Positions 16,603-24,553 are shown, numbered from the stretch's first letter. The stretch is 30,989 nucleotides of DNA from Methanobacteriota archaeon (GCA_903930485.1 CAIYYO010000257.1:1-30989); one strand, 5' to 3'. A program made the numbers and translations. Notes: a model not told the origin generated them from the sequence alone.

Positions 16603-16911
16603 TACAACTCTATTAAGATTACGAAAATTAAAAAGGAGTCAAAACACCTTTTAACCCTTAATCCATGAGATATTTGCTCGCACAGGGTCGGCAGCCTCAG
16701 CCGTCACGCCGGCTGACAGGCGCAATCCCACTTTGAGGAAGTCAGCCGAATTTTAACTACATAATCCTGAATAAATATCACCCCTCACAGGGTCACCTTG
16801 GCGGAGAGATGACATGATTCTTGATCGATGACGCAGGGGGTTAGTGAGGGGTTACACACTCCATTAATTATTTATTGGATACCATATAGTTAGAATAAAC
16901 CTTTGATCTCC
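16603..16911. other. 309-bp intergenic region with alternative hairpins
   Basis: No credible coding frame lies here. The flanks are AT-rich; the interior (16676-16852) is GC-richer and structured. CGGCTGAC at 16710-16717 can pair with TCAGCCG upstream (16697-16703, loop of six) or with GTCAGCCG downstream (16741-16748, loop of 23), so the two stems exclude each other. A separate perfect 9-bp stem joins ACCCCTCAC (16780-16788) and GTGAGGGGT (16844-16852). CACAGGGTC occurs twice, at 16681-16689 and 16786-16794. The plus strand leads into the thioredoxin-CcdA operon. AT-rich stretches that could act as promoters include AATAAATATC (about 16770-16779) and AATTATTTATT (about 16866-16876). This could be an untranslated regulatory leader, a small RNA, or both. 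Confidence 0.45.
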
Positions 16912-18105
16912 ATGAAACGCAATCTGCTAGTCCCCTACGCGCTACTGTTAACGATCTTTCTGACCGGCGTAAGTCTTCCGGTCTCGGCTGACGATTACAC
17001 CCAGGGCTGCTCGATAGACGTCGCATGCGCTGCAGGAACTAACGCCTCGTTCGGCATGAACCAGACCAGCAATTCGAGCGACAGCGGCATATGCATCTAC
17101 TTCTTCTACAGCGATACGTGCCCTCATTGCGCTAATGTCGAACCGATGCTGAAAGACCTTGCCGCGAAATACCCGGACGTCAACGTCAAATACTTCCAGG
17201 TCTCGCGCGACCAGCAGAACACTGACCTGTTGAACAACTTCTTCATGAGGTATGAGATCAATGCGAAATACGTCCCAGCAGTCTTCATCGGCGACCGCGC
17301 TTTTATTGGAGAAGGGCCGATAAAAGACAACCTGGAAAGCTCGATACAGTACTTTGAAAAGAACAAGCCGATCTGTCCTCTGAATTACAGCAAAGTCGAA
17401 GGGAACGTGCACGACGTCAACCCGATAGAACCGATAAAGCTCACGCTCCCGATACTCGTCGCCGCAGCAGCACTGGACAGCATCAACCCGTGCGCATTCG
17501 CGGTGCTGATCTTCCTACTCTCCTACCTGATCGCTCTTGGAGCGCGGAGCCGGATACTGAAGGTTGGAACGACTTACATCGTCATGGTTTACATAGTCTA
17601 TTTTATATCCGGCCTCGGGCTTCTCACAGTCATACAGACGACAAATCTTGCGGTCGCCGTGCGCGACGTCGTCGCTGTTATATCGATATTCATCGGGCTC
17701 ATAAACGTTAAAGAATTCTTCTGGGAAGGCAAGGGGATAAAGCTGGCGATCCCTGAATCGCAGAAGCCCAGAATCGAGAGATACATACACAAGGCTTCGG
17801 TACCGGCCGCATTGGTCCTCGGAGTCCTGGTCGCGATGGTGGAGCTGCCATGCACCGGCGGGCCATATCTGGGAATACTTGCCATGATATCTAACGAGAT
17901 GACGAGGAACCAAGCAATACCGTACCTGCTCTTGTATAACGTTATATTCGTCCTGCCCTTATTTATCATAATGGGCTTCGTATACCTCGGAGTCCCGACC
18001 GAGAAGGTCGAAAAAGTCAGGGTCCTGAGCAAGGGCTGGGCAAGGCTCGCAATGGGGGCCTTCTTAGTACTGTTCGGGATCGCTATGCTGCTTAACTGGA
18101 TCTGA
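16912..18105 (+). CDS. Exported thioredoxin domain fused to CcdA/DsbD-like membrane domain
   Basis: 397 residues from the ATG at 16912; a TTG at 16903 would add three. Signal peptide (1-26), a short spacer with sequons, then a thioredoxin-fold domain (about 58-150) with the active site CPHC at 70-73 and cis-Pro context KYVPAVFIG. Six transmembrane segments follow (about 177-397), with the two reactive membrane cysteines of the CcdA/DsbD family in DSINPCAFAVL (Cys194) and VELPCTGGPYLGIL (Cys314). The predicted role is to pass electrons from cytoplasmic thiols across the membrane to an extracytoplasmic thioredoxin that reduces or reshuffles exported disulfides. The fusion order is N-terminal thioredoxin, whereas DsbD carries its thioredoxin domain C-terminally. 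It leads an operon: the CCG-protein gene starts 7 bp after its stop. Confidence 0.85.
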   Translation: MKRNLLVPYALLLTIFLTGVSLPVSADDYTQGCSIDVACAAGTNASFGMNQTSNSSDSGICIYFFYSDTCPHCANVEPMLKDLAAKYPDVNVKYFQVSRDQQNTDLLNNFFMRYEINAKYVPAVFIGDRAFIGEGPIKDNLESSIQYFEKNKPICPLNYSKVEGNVHDVNPIEPIKLTLPILVAAAALDSINPCAFAVLIFLLSYLIALGARSRILKVGTTYIVMVYIVYFISGLGLLTVIQTTNLAVAVRDVVAVISIFIGLINVKEFFWEGKGIKLAIPESQKPRIERYIHKASVPAALVLGVLVAMVELPCTGGPYLGILAMISNEMTRNQAIPYLLLYNVIFVLPLFIIMGFVYLGVPTEKVEKVRVLSKGWARLAMGAFLVLFGIAMLLNWI

Positions 18106-18112
18106 AAACACA

Positions 18113-18865
18113 ATGGGAATACTTTCTAAGCTTGCTGAAAAGATAACATCCGCAGGAGGCGGAAATACCTTGTACTATCCCGGCTGCCTGACAAAATACG
18201 TATCCTTGGACATCGAGAAGAATTATCAGGAGATATTCAGAAAAGCAGGCATAGACTTTATCCAGGTAAAGGAGCTAGAGCAGTGTTGCGGCTCGCCTGT
18301 TTACAGCGCGGGTTACACGTCGGACTTCAGGAACCTTATAGCCAAGAACCTGCAGATCTTCAAGGAGCACGGCGTGACCAGGATAATAACCAACTGCCCT
18401 GCATGCTTTAAGGTGTTCGCGAAAGATTATCCCGAAAACTCCAAGGAATGGAATATCAGGGCAGAGCACGCGACCGTCGTAATATGGAACGCGATAAAGA
18501 GCGGGAAATTGAAGGTCAAGAAGTGCTTCTCAGAGGATATAACTTACCACGACCCGTGCCATCTTGGCAGGCATTGCGGCATCTATGAAGAGCCGAGAGA
18601 GATACTGAAAGCCCTTGGATTCACCGTAAAAGAGATGCGGAACTGCCGCGAGGAGGCATTCTGCTGCGGGGGCGGGGGAGGCCTGAAAACAAACCAGCCC
18701 GAAATATCGAACAAAGTCGCAGAGATGCGGATCAAACAAGCCGAAGAGACGGGCGTGAAAAAGATCGTGACAACCTGCCCGCTATGCTATCATCAGCTTA
18801 AAGAGAACTGTAGGGGCATGGAAGTATACGAACTGTCGGAGGTGCTCGTGAAATGCCTTCAATAG
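18113..18865 (+). CDS. CCG-domain Fe-S protein, C-terminal half of a GlcF/GlpC-type subunit
   Basis: 250 residues holding two cysteine-rich (CCG) domains. The first has PGC (Cys25), CCG (Cys58-59) and CPAC (Cys95, Cys98). The second has HDPCHLGRH (Cys149), CCGGGGG (Cys184-185) and CPLC (Cys222, Cys225). Such domains bind non-cubane or 4Fe-4S clusters in heterodisulfide reductase HdrB, glycolate oxidase GlcF, LldE and GlpC. The N-terminal ferredoxin part of a GlcF-like protein is missing here and is encoded two genes downstream at 20003. It overlaps the FAD dehydrogenase gene by 13 bp. Most likely it is the electron-accepting subunit of that dehydrogenase. An HdrB-like role is possible, but there is no HdrA or HdrC gene. 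Confidence 0.85.
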   Translation: MGILSKLAEKITSAGGGNTLYYPGCLTKYVSLDIEKNYQEIFRKAGIDFIQVKELEQCCGSPVYSAGYTSDFRNLIAKNLQIFKEHGVTRIITNCPACFKVFAKDYPENSKEWNIRAEHATVVIWNAIKSGKLKVKKCFSEDITYHDPCHLGRHCGIYEEPREILKALGFTVKEMRNCREEAFCCGGGGGLKTNQPEISNKVAEMRIKQAEETGVKKIVTTCPLCYHQLKENCRGMEVYELSEVLVKCLQ

Positions 18866-20016
18866 CCGACATAGCGGCGTCGAAAGACGAAGAGGATAGG
18901 CTTGTTTACGCCCAGGACGCCTCCGGCCTGGAGGGAAAGACCCTGACCGTTGTATGGCCTGCCAACGCCGCAGAAGTCCAGAGCATAGTGAAAAACGCGC
19001 TTGAAAGCAGGACAGACATCGTGCCCCGCGGCGGAGGCACCGACCTCGCAGGCGCGGCGGTCCCGGATAATTCGATAGTCCTAGACCTCACGAGAATGAA
19101 CAAGATCATCGAAATCGGATCGGATTATGCAATAGTCGAGCCCGGCATAGTCCTCGACGACTTGAACAGGGAGCTCGCAAAAAAAGACCTCTTCCTGCCA
19201 GTGATTCCGAGCAGCCACTCGGTTTGCACGATTGGCGGGATGATCTCGTGCAATGCCGCAGGCGTCAGGGCGATAAAATACGGGAAGATGCGGGAATGGG
19301 TGAGTGAGCTAACGGTCGTTACCGGAAATGGGGATATCATCAGTGTCTCAGGTAAACAGTTGGACGATTTCTGCGGGACAGAGGGCACTGCAGGCATAAT
19401 AACCAGGGCGCGCCTCAGGCTCGCCAAACCATTAAAGAGATACACTGCGTCAGTATACAAATTAGGAACAGCCCAGGAACTTGCCGAGAGAACCCGGGAA
19501 GCTGTCAAAAACGACAACGTTATCGCAGTTGAATACATGGACAAACTCACCTGTAAGCTTTCAGGCGACGAGGACGCCTACAAACTGTTCATAGAATACG
19601 AAAGCGACGAGGGGGACATAAAAGACCCGGCGGAAATAGAGAAGCGTATGCATAACCGGAACATAATAGGACAGACCCTGTCAAGCAAAGGATACATTGT
19701 GATCGAAGACCCGAGGATACCTCACGAAAAGATACCGGAGTTCCTGGAATACCTTTCCGGGAAGCAGATACCCAGCTTCGGGCACATCGGGATAGGAGTG
19801 ATACACGCCAGGCTTAAGACCGATCAGGACCTCGAAGGATTCCATGAAATGGTCCAATCCCTCGGCGGAGACGTATCAGGCGAGCACGGCATAGGCCTGA
19901 CTAAAAGGAAATACGCATCCTCCGACATGAAGAACAAGATCGCGGGACTGAAAAAGAAATACGACCCGGAAAACATACTCAACAGGGGGAAAATAATAGA
20001 CTATGAAACTCGATAA
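18853..20016 (+). CDS. FAD-linked 2-hydroxyacid dehydrogenase (GlcD/D-lactate dehydrogenase type)
   Basis: 387 residues. A PCMH-type FAD-binding domain opens with VWPANAAEVQSIVKNAL and PRGGGTDLAGAAV, then SCNAAGVRAIKYGKMREWV and FCGTEGTAGIITRARLRL. The FAD-oxidase C-terminal domain ends with GDVSGEHGIGLTKRKY and KKYDPENILNRGKI, as in GlcD and D-lactate dehydrogenases. It is 60 to 80 residues shorter than usual, with a reduced substrate-cap domain. It probably oxidises D-lactate, glycolate or another 2-hydroxyacid and passes electrons to the Fe-S proteins encoded on both sides, with which it overlaps by 13 and 14 bp. The substrate cannot be told from the sequence. Confidence 0.88.
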   Translation: MPSIADIAASKDEEDRLVYAQDASGLEGKTLTVVWPANAAEVQSIVKNALESRTDIVPRGGGTDLAGAAVPDNSIVLDLTRMNKIIEIGSDYAIVEPGIVLDDLNRELAKKDLFLPVIPSSHSVCTIGGMISCNAAGVRAIKYGKMREWVSELTVVTGNGDIISVSGKQLDDFCGTEGTAGIITRARLRLAKPLKRYTASVYKLGTAQELAERTREAVKNDNVIAVEYMDKLTCKLSGDEDAYKLFIEYESDEGDIKDPAEIEKRMHNRNIIGQTLSSKGYIVIEDPRIPHEKIPEFLEYLSGKQIPSFGHIGIGVIHARLKTDQDLEGFHEMVQSLGGDVSGEHGIGLTKRKYASSDMKNKIAGLKKKYDPENILNRGKIIDYETR

Positions 20017-20347
20017 ATGCAGGTCATGCGGCCTATGCAAGGCGAACTGCCCGATATACAATGCGACATTACGGGAAACGATCGGAGCCCGAGGGAGGGC
20101 GATCCTAATAAAGAAGGAAGTCCTGACTGACATTTATTACACATGTTCCCTGTGCAAATCCTGCGACACCGAATGTCCCGCCGGAATCGAGCTCTCGAAG
20201 GAAATCAGGAAGATGCGGGAACGCATGGTGGAAGAAGGCAAAGAGACCGAAGCCAACAAGGCGATGATAGACAATATAAGGAAATACGGCAACCCCTTCG
20301 GAAAAATAGAGAAGGGAAAATTCCCGGACAAGCTGTACTGCTGCTAA
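20003..20347 (+). CDS. Two-cluster ferredoxin subunit, N-terminal half of a GlcF/GlpC-type protein
   Basis: 114 residues with two 4Fe-4S sites: CRSCGLCKANCP (Cys6, 9, 12, 16) and CSLCKSCDTECP (Cys48, 51, 54, 58). The linker IGARGRAIL corresponds to the SPRGR motif between clusters in GlcF, LldF and GlpC. The C-terminal 45 residues are helical and charged and the chain ends in two cysteines. This is the ferredoxin part that usually precedes the CCG domains in one polypeptide; here it is a separate gene, last in the operon, overlapping the FAD gene by 14 bp. Its stop overlaps that of the convergent gene at 20344 by 4 bp. Confidence 0.88.
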   Translation: MKLDKCRSCGLCKANCPIYNATLRETIGARGRAILIKKEVLTDIYYTCSLCKSCDTECPAGIELSKEIRKMRERMVEEGKETEANKAMIDNIRKYGNPFGKIEKGKFPDKLYCC

Positions 20348-20745
20348 AGTAGTTCCTTGGTCTTATGGATAATGTCATCCACGGTGGGACGATCGATCAA
20401 ATCAGCGTCAACCAGGACCTTGACACGGAATATCTTTTTGCCTGACCGTTCTATCGAAGAGCCGAGCTCCGAGACTTCTTCAGCGTATCGCTTATGAGGG
20501 TTATGCAGCCTCCTCTGTCCTACGCGCAAGCTGTGGACATCCGCCTGCATATCCTTGTAATCTTCTTCCATAGCATGCGAAGCATCTTTTCCGGACAGCT
20601 CTTCTATGGAAACGCACAGGCCAGGATAATTGAGGAGTGCTCTTACTTTACGGATTCGGGTGTCTTCGAGGGAATCGGCGGAAACGTGAAATATGTAGGA
20701 CCGCAGGCCCTGCCAGAAAACCCTTGACGTTATATCGGCTGCCAT
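20344..20745 (-). CDS. Uncharacterised 133-residue protein
   Basis: The start is taken as the ATG at 20745 (MAADITSRVFWQGL). Upstream in-frame starts would run into the divergent gene and add a hydrophobic stretch that looks like translated promoter DNA. The protein is soluble and charged, with EDTRIRKVRALLNYPG, a long acidic-basic helix around residues 55-90 and a final alpha/beta-like segment (KKIFRVKVLVDADLIDRPTVDDIIHKT). I do not recognise a family. It is divergent from the small Cys-rich gene at 20795, with TATA-like AATATATC on the minus strand in the 49-bp gap. It is convergent with the redox operon. Confidence 0.6.
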   Translation of the reverse strand: MAADITSRVFWQGLRSYIFHVSADSLEDTRIRKVRALLNYPGLCVSIEELSGKDASHAMEEDYKDMQADVHSLRVGQRRLHNPHKRYAEEVSELGSSIERSGKKIFRVKVLVDADLIDRPTVDDIIHKTKELL

Positions 20746-20794
20746 CGTTCGTTTAATTAAAAGAATCGCATATGTAGATATATTGGACGCCTGA

Positions 20795-21049
20795 ATGAAA
20801 AACATGAAAAAGAAGACTACGATATTCCTATTGACGGCCGGCGCCCTTCTGCTGATAACAGTCCTATGGGCGGCGTTGTCAACCAAAAACCTGCCGGACT
20901 GCAGGAGCTATTCGTACTATGAATGCCCGACCGTATGCGCAGTCTGCCCTCCGTGCAAGGATTGTAATTCCATAGGATGCCAGACAGAGAAATACTGCAC
21001 AAGCATCGGGTTCAACAAAAGCTGGTATGAAGGGGCAAGGCCCAAGTAG
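20795..21049 (+). CDS. Small exported Cys-rich protein with N-terminal anchor
   Basis: 84 residues from 20795; the ATG at 20804 is an equally good start. A basic head and one hydrophobic helix (about 6-28) act as signal or anchor. The ~55-residue exported part contains eight cysteines, with the pattern ECPTVCAVCPPCKDCNSIGC followed by YC and ending SWYEG. The even number and close spacing suggest disulfides or metal binding outside the membrane. It resembles the small CPPC-bearing proteins often seen in DPANN and Altiarchaeota-like genomes, whose function is unknown. It lies 0.45 kb after the redox operon that includes an exported thioredoxin. Confidence 0.65.
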   Translation: MKNMKKKTTIFLLTAGALLLITVLWAALSTKNLPDCRSYSYYECPTVCAVCPPCKDCNSIGCQTEKYCTSIGFNKSWYEGARPK

Positions 21050-21055
21050 GATTTA

Positions 21056-21745
21056 CTAGACGAGAAGCGGTTTTTCTGTCTCGGTCGCGACCCCGTCGAT
21101 CTCTACCTTTCTTTTGACGGTCCCCTTCCTTTTCGCATACAACCGCGCCTTAGCCGCGTCGCTCTTGTATTCTTCGGGAATAACTATCTCGTTTATCTGG
21201 AAAAGGTGAGTTATCGACAGCTCCTTGTAGTCCTTGTTTTGGCAGTCGAAGCATATATCTTTAGCCAAGGCGTCGCCCAGGGAGGCATCGATCGAGGCAG
21301 TGCAGAATTCGTCGTCTCCGCCCGATCCGGGCCTTGGCGGCTTCTTTTTCGTCTTCAGTTTCGCCTTGCCGGATTCTATGTCGAGGTAGAACGCCGTGTC
21401 CCTGGCCCGCTCATATAGGTTCAACAGGGTTGCAGCATCGGCTTCTCCTTTTATTTCAGTGTTGTAAACGCCCATCCTTTTCTTGCTCTTCGATGCAAGC
21501 TCGGTCTTAATCTCGCTTTTGGAGAAAATATTGCCTGAGACCTTTATTTTGTCCTGAGAGTTTCTAAAAATCAGGCCCGCCAAGGCATCCGCGTACTCGT
21601 GTGTCCCGTTGATCTTGTATGAGGTGCCTGTCTTTTTCACGGTGATCGCAGGCCCTGAGAATGCGCCTTTGCTGTATTTCACGAATTTCTGGTGTATGTG
21701 TTCCTGGTCCTGGTTTCCGGCGATAAGATCCTTTAGGTAGTCCAT
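21056..21745 (-). CDS. Unknown protein downstream of topoisomerase VI A
   Basis: 229 residues from the ATG at 21745. The frame is open further upstream but that part is antisense-frame translation of top6A. Visible features: an N-terminal MDYLKDLIAGNQDQEHIHQK, a Lys-rich beta-type middle (ITVKKTGTSYKINGTHEYAD, SKSKKRMGVYNTEI), a basic Pro/Gly linker (KTKKKPPRPGSGGDDE), then three cysteines in EFC and ICFDC, and a basic C-terminal strand pair. No catalytic motif or known family is recognised. It begins 20 bp after the top6A stop on the same strand and is probably co-transcribed with both topoisomerase VI subunits. Confidence 0.7.
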   Translation of the reverse strand: MDYLKDLIAGNQDQEHIHQKFVKYSKGAFSGPAITVKKTGTSYKINGTHEYADALAGLIFRNSQDKIKVSGNIFSKSEIKTELASKSKKRMGVYNTEIKGEADAATLLNLYERARDTAFYLDIESGKAKLKTKKKPPRPGSGGDDEFCTASIDASLGDALAKDICFDCQNKDYKELSITHLFQINEIVIPEEYKSDAAKARLYAKRKGTVKRKVEIDGVATETEKPLLV

Positions 21746-21765
21746 TTTTGTTGAGGACGGCTTGT

Positions 21766-22848
21766 TTACGGCAGCATCTTTTTCTTCTTGATCTTTTCCG
21801 GCAGGTATTCCTCGGCCACGAATTCCAGGGATTTCGATGCAAGGGCCTGCTGTTCCAATCTCACTCCGAGATCGCTCATCATCTGCAGCTCTTCTTTCCA
21901 TTCCTTTTTCTGGAACCACGGGTAGACCTGGAGTTCGGATATCCTTTTCTTGTCGACGTCTTTCAGTTTTTCTGTGACCTTGTCGAGGCCGTATTCTTCT
22001 ATGTCGGTCATGGTCATGCCGACGAACTGTACGCCCGGCGTCCCGAGCCTTCTGGATTCGTGGGCGAGGGCCATTGATCCGGCCTTCAGCACCGAGTAGA
22101 TATAGTATCCCCACGGGTCGCCGTCCGTGAACACGATGACCGGCAGCTTAAGCTCTGTGTTTATCCTGTGCACAAGGCGCCGTATTCCCCTTGCGGCCTG
22201 TCCTTTGGTAGCCATCATTATGCAGTTGTTGTCGACGTGGTATTTCTCTTCTACAAGCCTGTCGAACATCGCGGCCGTCTCTATGACGAGCACGTAGTCG
22301 GCTTTTACGTCCTTGAACTTGTAATGTTCTACTATCGACGGGATGGCAAGGCCGCTTCTTCCGAGTTTCGAACAGTCGATGGAGTCGCCGGAGTCTTCGA
22401 TGGTTATCTTGCCGATGATGGTCCCCTTGTCGTCTGCTTTCAGATGGAGCTCTTCACGAAGGACCCCGAGCATTGTTTCCAGGTCGACGATAAGCGGATC
22501 AGACTCGTCCTGCCCCTCGAAGGTGTTTTCCTTGGTGTCGGCTATGGTGTGTTTTAGCTGGTAATACAACTCCCTGATGCTGGCCGTCTTGTCCCTGTCC
22601 ACCAGTTCCTTGCATTTCGCAGCGATCAGCACGCTTTGCATGAATTTCTTCGTGTGCGCGACGTTCATGAAGTTCCTTGTGGATTTCTTGTCGCCGAGTT
22701 CGAGGATGTTCTCTTTCTGGTTGAACACGACGTTATTGAGGCCTCTTTGAGGGACCTTCATCTTCGGGACTTCGTTCTTCTTTATCTCTTCCAATAGCTC
22801 GTCGCCCATGTTGGCCAGCCTTGCTATGACTTCTTTGCGTCTGTCCAT
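21766..22848 (-). CDS. top6A: DNA topoisomerase VI subunit A
   Basis: 360 residues from the ATG at 22848. A GTG at 22872 lies inside the end of top6B and is less likely. Subunit A carries the Spo11-like DNA cleavage activity. The winged-helix domain has SIRELYYQLKHT with the catalytic tyrosine in the pair 95-96. The Toprim domain has VIETAAMFDRL (Glu190) and TDGDPWGYYIY (Asp242, Asp244) for magnesium. The C-terminus ends in a basic KKKK segment. With subunit B it forms the heterotetramer that relaxes and decatenates DNA by ATP-dependent double-strand passage. It starts one base after top6B ends, so the pair is translationally coupled. An unknown gene follows 20 bp downstream. Confidence 0.96.
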   Translation of the reverse strand: MDRRKEVIARLANMGDELLEEIKKNEVPKMKVPQRGLNNVVFNQKENILELGDKKSTRNFMNVAHTKKFMQSVLIAAKCKELVDRDKTASIRELYYQLKHTIADTKENTFEGQDESDPLIVDLETMLGVLREELHLKADDKGTIIGKITIEDSGDSIDCSKLGRSGLAIPSIVEHYKFKDVKADYVLVIETAAMFDRLVEEKYHVDNNCIMMATKGQAARGIRRLVHRINTELKLPVIVFTDGDPWGYYIYSVLKAGSMALAHESRRLGTPGVQFVGMTMTDIEEYGLDKVTEKLKDVDKKRISELQVYPWFQKKEWKEELQMMSDLGVRLEQQALASKSLEFVAEEYLPEKIKKKKMLP

Positions 22849-22849
22849 C

Positions 22850-24553
22850 TTATGCCTCCTCCTTTTCTTCACCTACTGCTTCGGCTTCTTCCACAGGGAC
22901 TTCTCCGCCCTCTTCGTCGCCGTCCTCCAGCATCTCCAATTCGTTCGCGAGCTTTATCTTTTCTTCTACGAGGGCTATCAGCTCCTTGTATATCTTCTTA
23001 GGGTCTGGGGAATTGTTTGACAGCTTCGAAAGGCCTTCCGCCAGTTCTGTGCCGTATTTCAACAGCATCTGCCTCCTCGCCTCTTTTTCGCCTTCGCGCC
23101 TCTGCCTTGAATAGAATATCTGGAACTTTCGTCCCACGTCCATCAATGCGAACTTTATCTCTTTGACGACTTCGGCTTCGTAGGCGACCGTCTGCTTCCC
23201 TGCCGAGGTGTACGGGATGTGCGTGGATATCAGGTTTATGAATACAGTTATAGGCGAATTCTCGAAGTCTTTTACGCCGTAGCGTTTCCAGTCGACTTCT
23301 TTAACGGCCTCTGTAAGCGCGCACCCTCCCGTGTCGAACAGCAGCGGCGAACGGTTGGCGAACCTCATCACCTCGGCTCTTATGCCAGTCTCGTTAGGCC
23401 TGCCAGCATGTCCTCCATACGCTAGCGCGACCTCTACCTGGAAAGGTATGCCTCCGGAATAGACCTTCGGCGGCCTGGTCAGGACCACCTGAAACTCAGG
23501 GTCAAGGATGTTGAGGACCGCCTTCTTGATGTGCTCCTCGTCAATCGGCTGCAATCCTTCCGAAGCGGGAGCGAGGAATTTGATCTTCTCTATGGCCTTT
23601 ACTATTTCTTCACACTGGGCCCAAGTCAGTTTCCTTGGATTCCAGTTCATATCGACCTTGTATACGTCAACCATCAGTCCCTTGACTTCTTTCTTCTCCT
23701 TTCCGATCACTTCCTGTATCTCTTTAACCTTGGCGCTGCTCATCCTTGAGAACTCGCCCACCAGAAAAGAACTGATCTTGCTGGCCTTGGTGGCCTTAGA
23801 CATGTTCACCAGGTCGTCGACCTCTATTCCTTTAGGATGAGGCTTCTGCGATTCAGGCGGCTTGGGGATGACGTCGACTGAGCGCTCGAATCCGGTCTTC
23901 CGTCCTTCGGGGTCGATGAACGTGATCTTCGCGTGCGGGTTCGCGAGCGCAGTCCTCCTCAGGTACTCGAACGGCCCCTGGTCGGATAGGTTGAATTTGA
24001 CGCTCTTGACTTCGCCTTCCACCTCAGTCCCGCGCCAGTACTCGCTGTATTCGCTCTGCTCTATGACGTCCGCATTGTTCTTGGTTATGTCGATCATCAA
24101 TTTGACGTTGTGCACCTTGCCGTCGCCTGTCGAAGTCTTGATCCTCATAGGCTTCCCGGTGGTCATCTGGCAGAACATCGTAACGCCTGATACGCCTATG
24201 CCCTGCTGTCCGCGGAGCTGCACGTTCCTGTGGAATTTCGTTCCGGCAAGCATCTTTGCGAAGACGTTTGAGATGTGCCCGACCGGTATGCCCGGCCCGT
24301 TGTCCCTCTCGAAGAAACGATAATGCTCCTCGCCTATCTGCCTGATCTCCACCTCTATTTCAGGGAGTATCCCGGCTTCCTCACAGGCGTCCAGCGAGTT
24401 CGTCACAAGCTCGTGTATAACGGTCGTGAGGGAACGCAATTTCCCTGAATAACCGAGATGCGCCTTGTTCTTCCTGAAGAATTCGGTTATGGAGACTTCC
24501 TTGAATTCCTTGAATAAATCGTCGGCAGACCGCTCTTTTACTTCGACATCCAT
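22850..24553 (-). CDS. top6B: DNA topoisomerase VI subunit B
   Basis: 567 residues. A GHKL (Bergerat) ATPase domain at the N-terminus shows ELVTNSLDACEEAG (Glu48, Asn52), DNGPGIP (84-90) and RGQQGIGVSG (114-123). The helix-two-turn-helix region and transducer domain follow, with the switch lysine region in YTSAGKQTVAYE. The last ~35 residues are an acidic Glu/Gly tail (EEGGEVPVEEAEAVGEEKEEA-like), which is flexible. It is somewhat longer than short archaeal Top6B proteins. The gene heads the top6B-top6A-unknown run and has a TATA-like element at 24611-24618 on the minus strand. Confidence 0.96.
   Translation of the reverse strand: MDVEVKERSADDLFKEFKEVSITEFFRKNKAHLGYSGKLRSLTTVIHELVTNSLDACEEAGILPEIEVEIRQIGEEHYRFFERDNGPGIPVGHISNVFAKMLAGTKFHRNVQLRGQQGIGVSGVTMFCQMTTGKPMRIKTSTGDGKVHNVKLMIDITKNNADVIEQSEYSEYWRGTEVEGEVKSVKFNLSDQGPFEYLRRTALANPHAKITFIDPEGRKTGFERSVDVIPKPPESQKPHPKGIEVDDLVNMSKATKASKISSFLVGEFSRMSSAKVKEIQEVIGKEKKEVKGLMVDVYKVDMNWNPRKLTWAQCEEIVKAIEKIKFLAPASEGLQPIDEEHIKKAVLNILDPEFQVVLTRPPKVYSGGIPFQVEVALAYGGHAGRPNETGIRAEVMRFANRSPLLFDTGGCALTEAVKEVDWKRYGVKDFENSPITVFINLISTHIPYTSAGKQTVAYEAEVVKEIKFALMDVGRKFQIFYSRQRREGEKEARRQMLLKYGTELAEGLSKLSNNSPDPKKIYKELIALVEEKIKLANELEMLEDGDEEGGEVPVEEAEAVGEEKEEA

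Noticed and set aside
16676..16750. Similarity to a c-di-GMP (GEMM-I) riboswitch: GCACAGGG followed by a hairpin and CGCAA
   Set aside because: Only two short words agree; the conserved internal loop and the second helix do not, and the class is bacterial.
16676..16852. Possible tRNA, RNase P RNA, SRP RNA or C/D box RNA
   Set aside because: No T-arm sequence, no CR-I/CR-V core, no SRP domain IV loop, and no properly placed C and D boxes; only fragments such as GAGGAAGUC resemble these.
20746..20886. Upstream extension of the 133-residue orphan to a start at 20886
   Set aside because: It would overlap the divergent Cys-rich gene and translate the AT-rich promoter gap.
21746..22114. N-terminal extension of the gene behind top6A
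   Set aside because: This open stretch is a shifted-frame reading of top6A, rich in Arg and His, while top6A itself is clearly coding.
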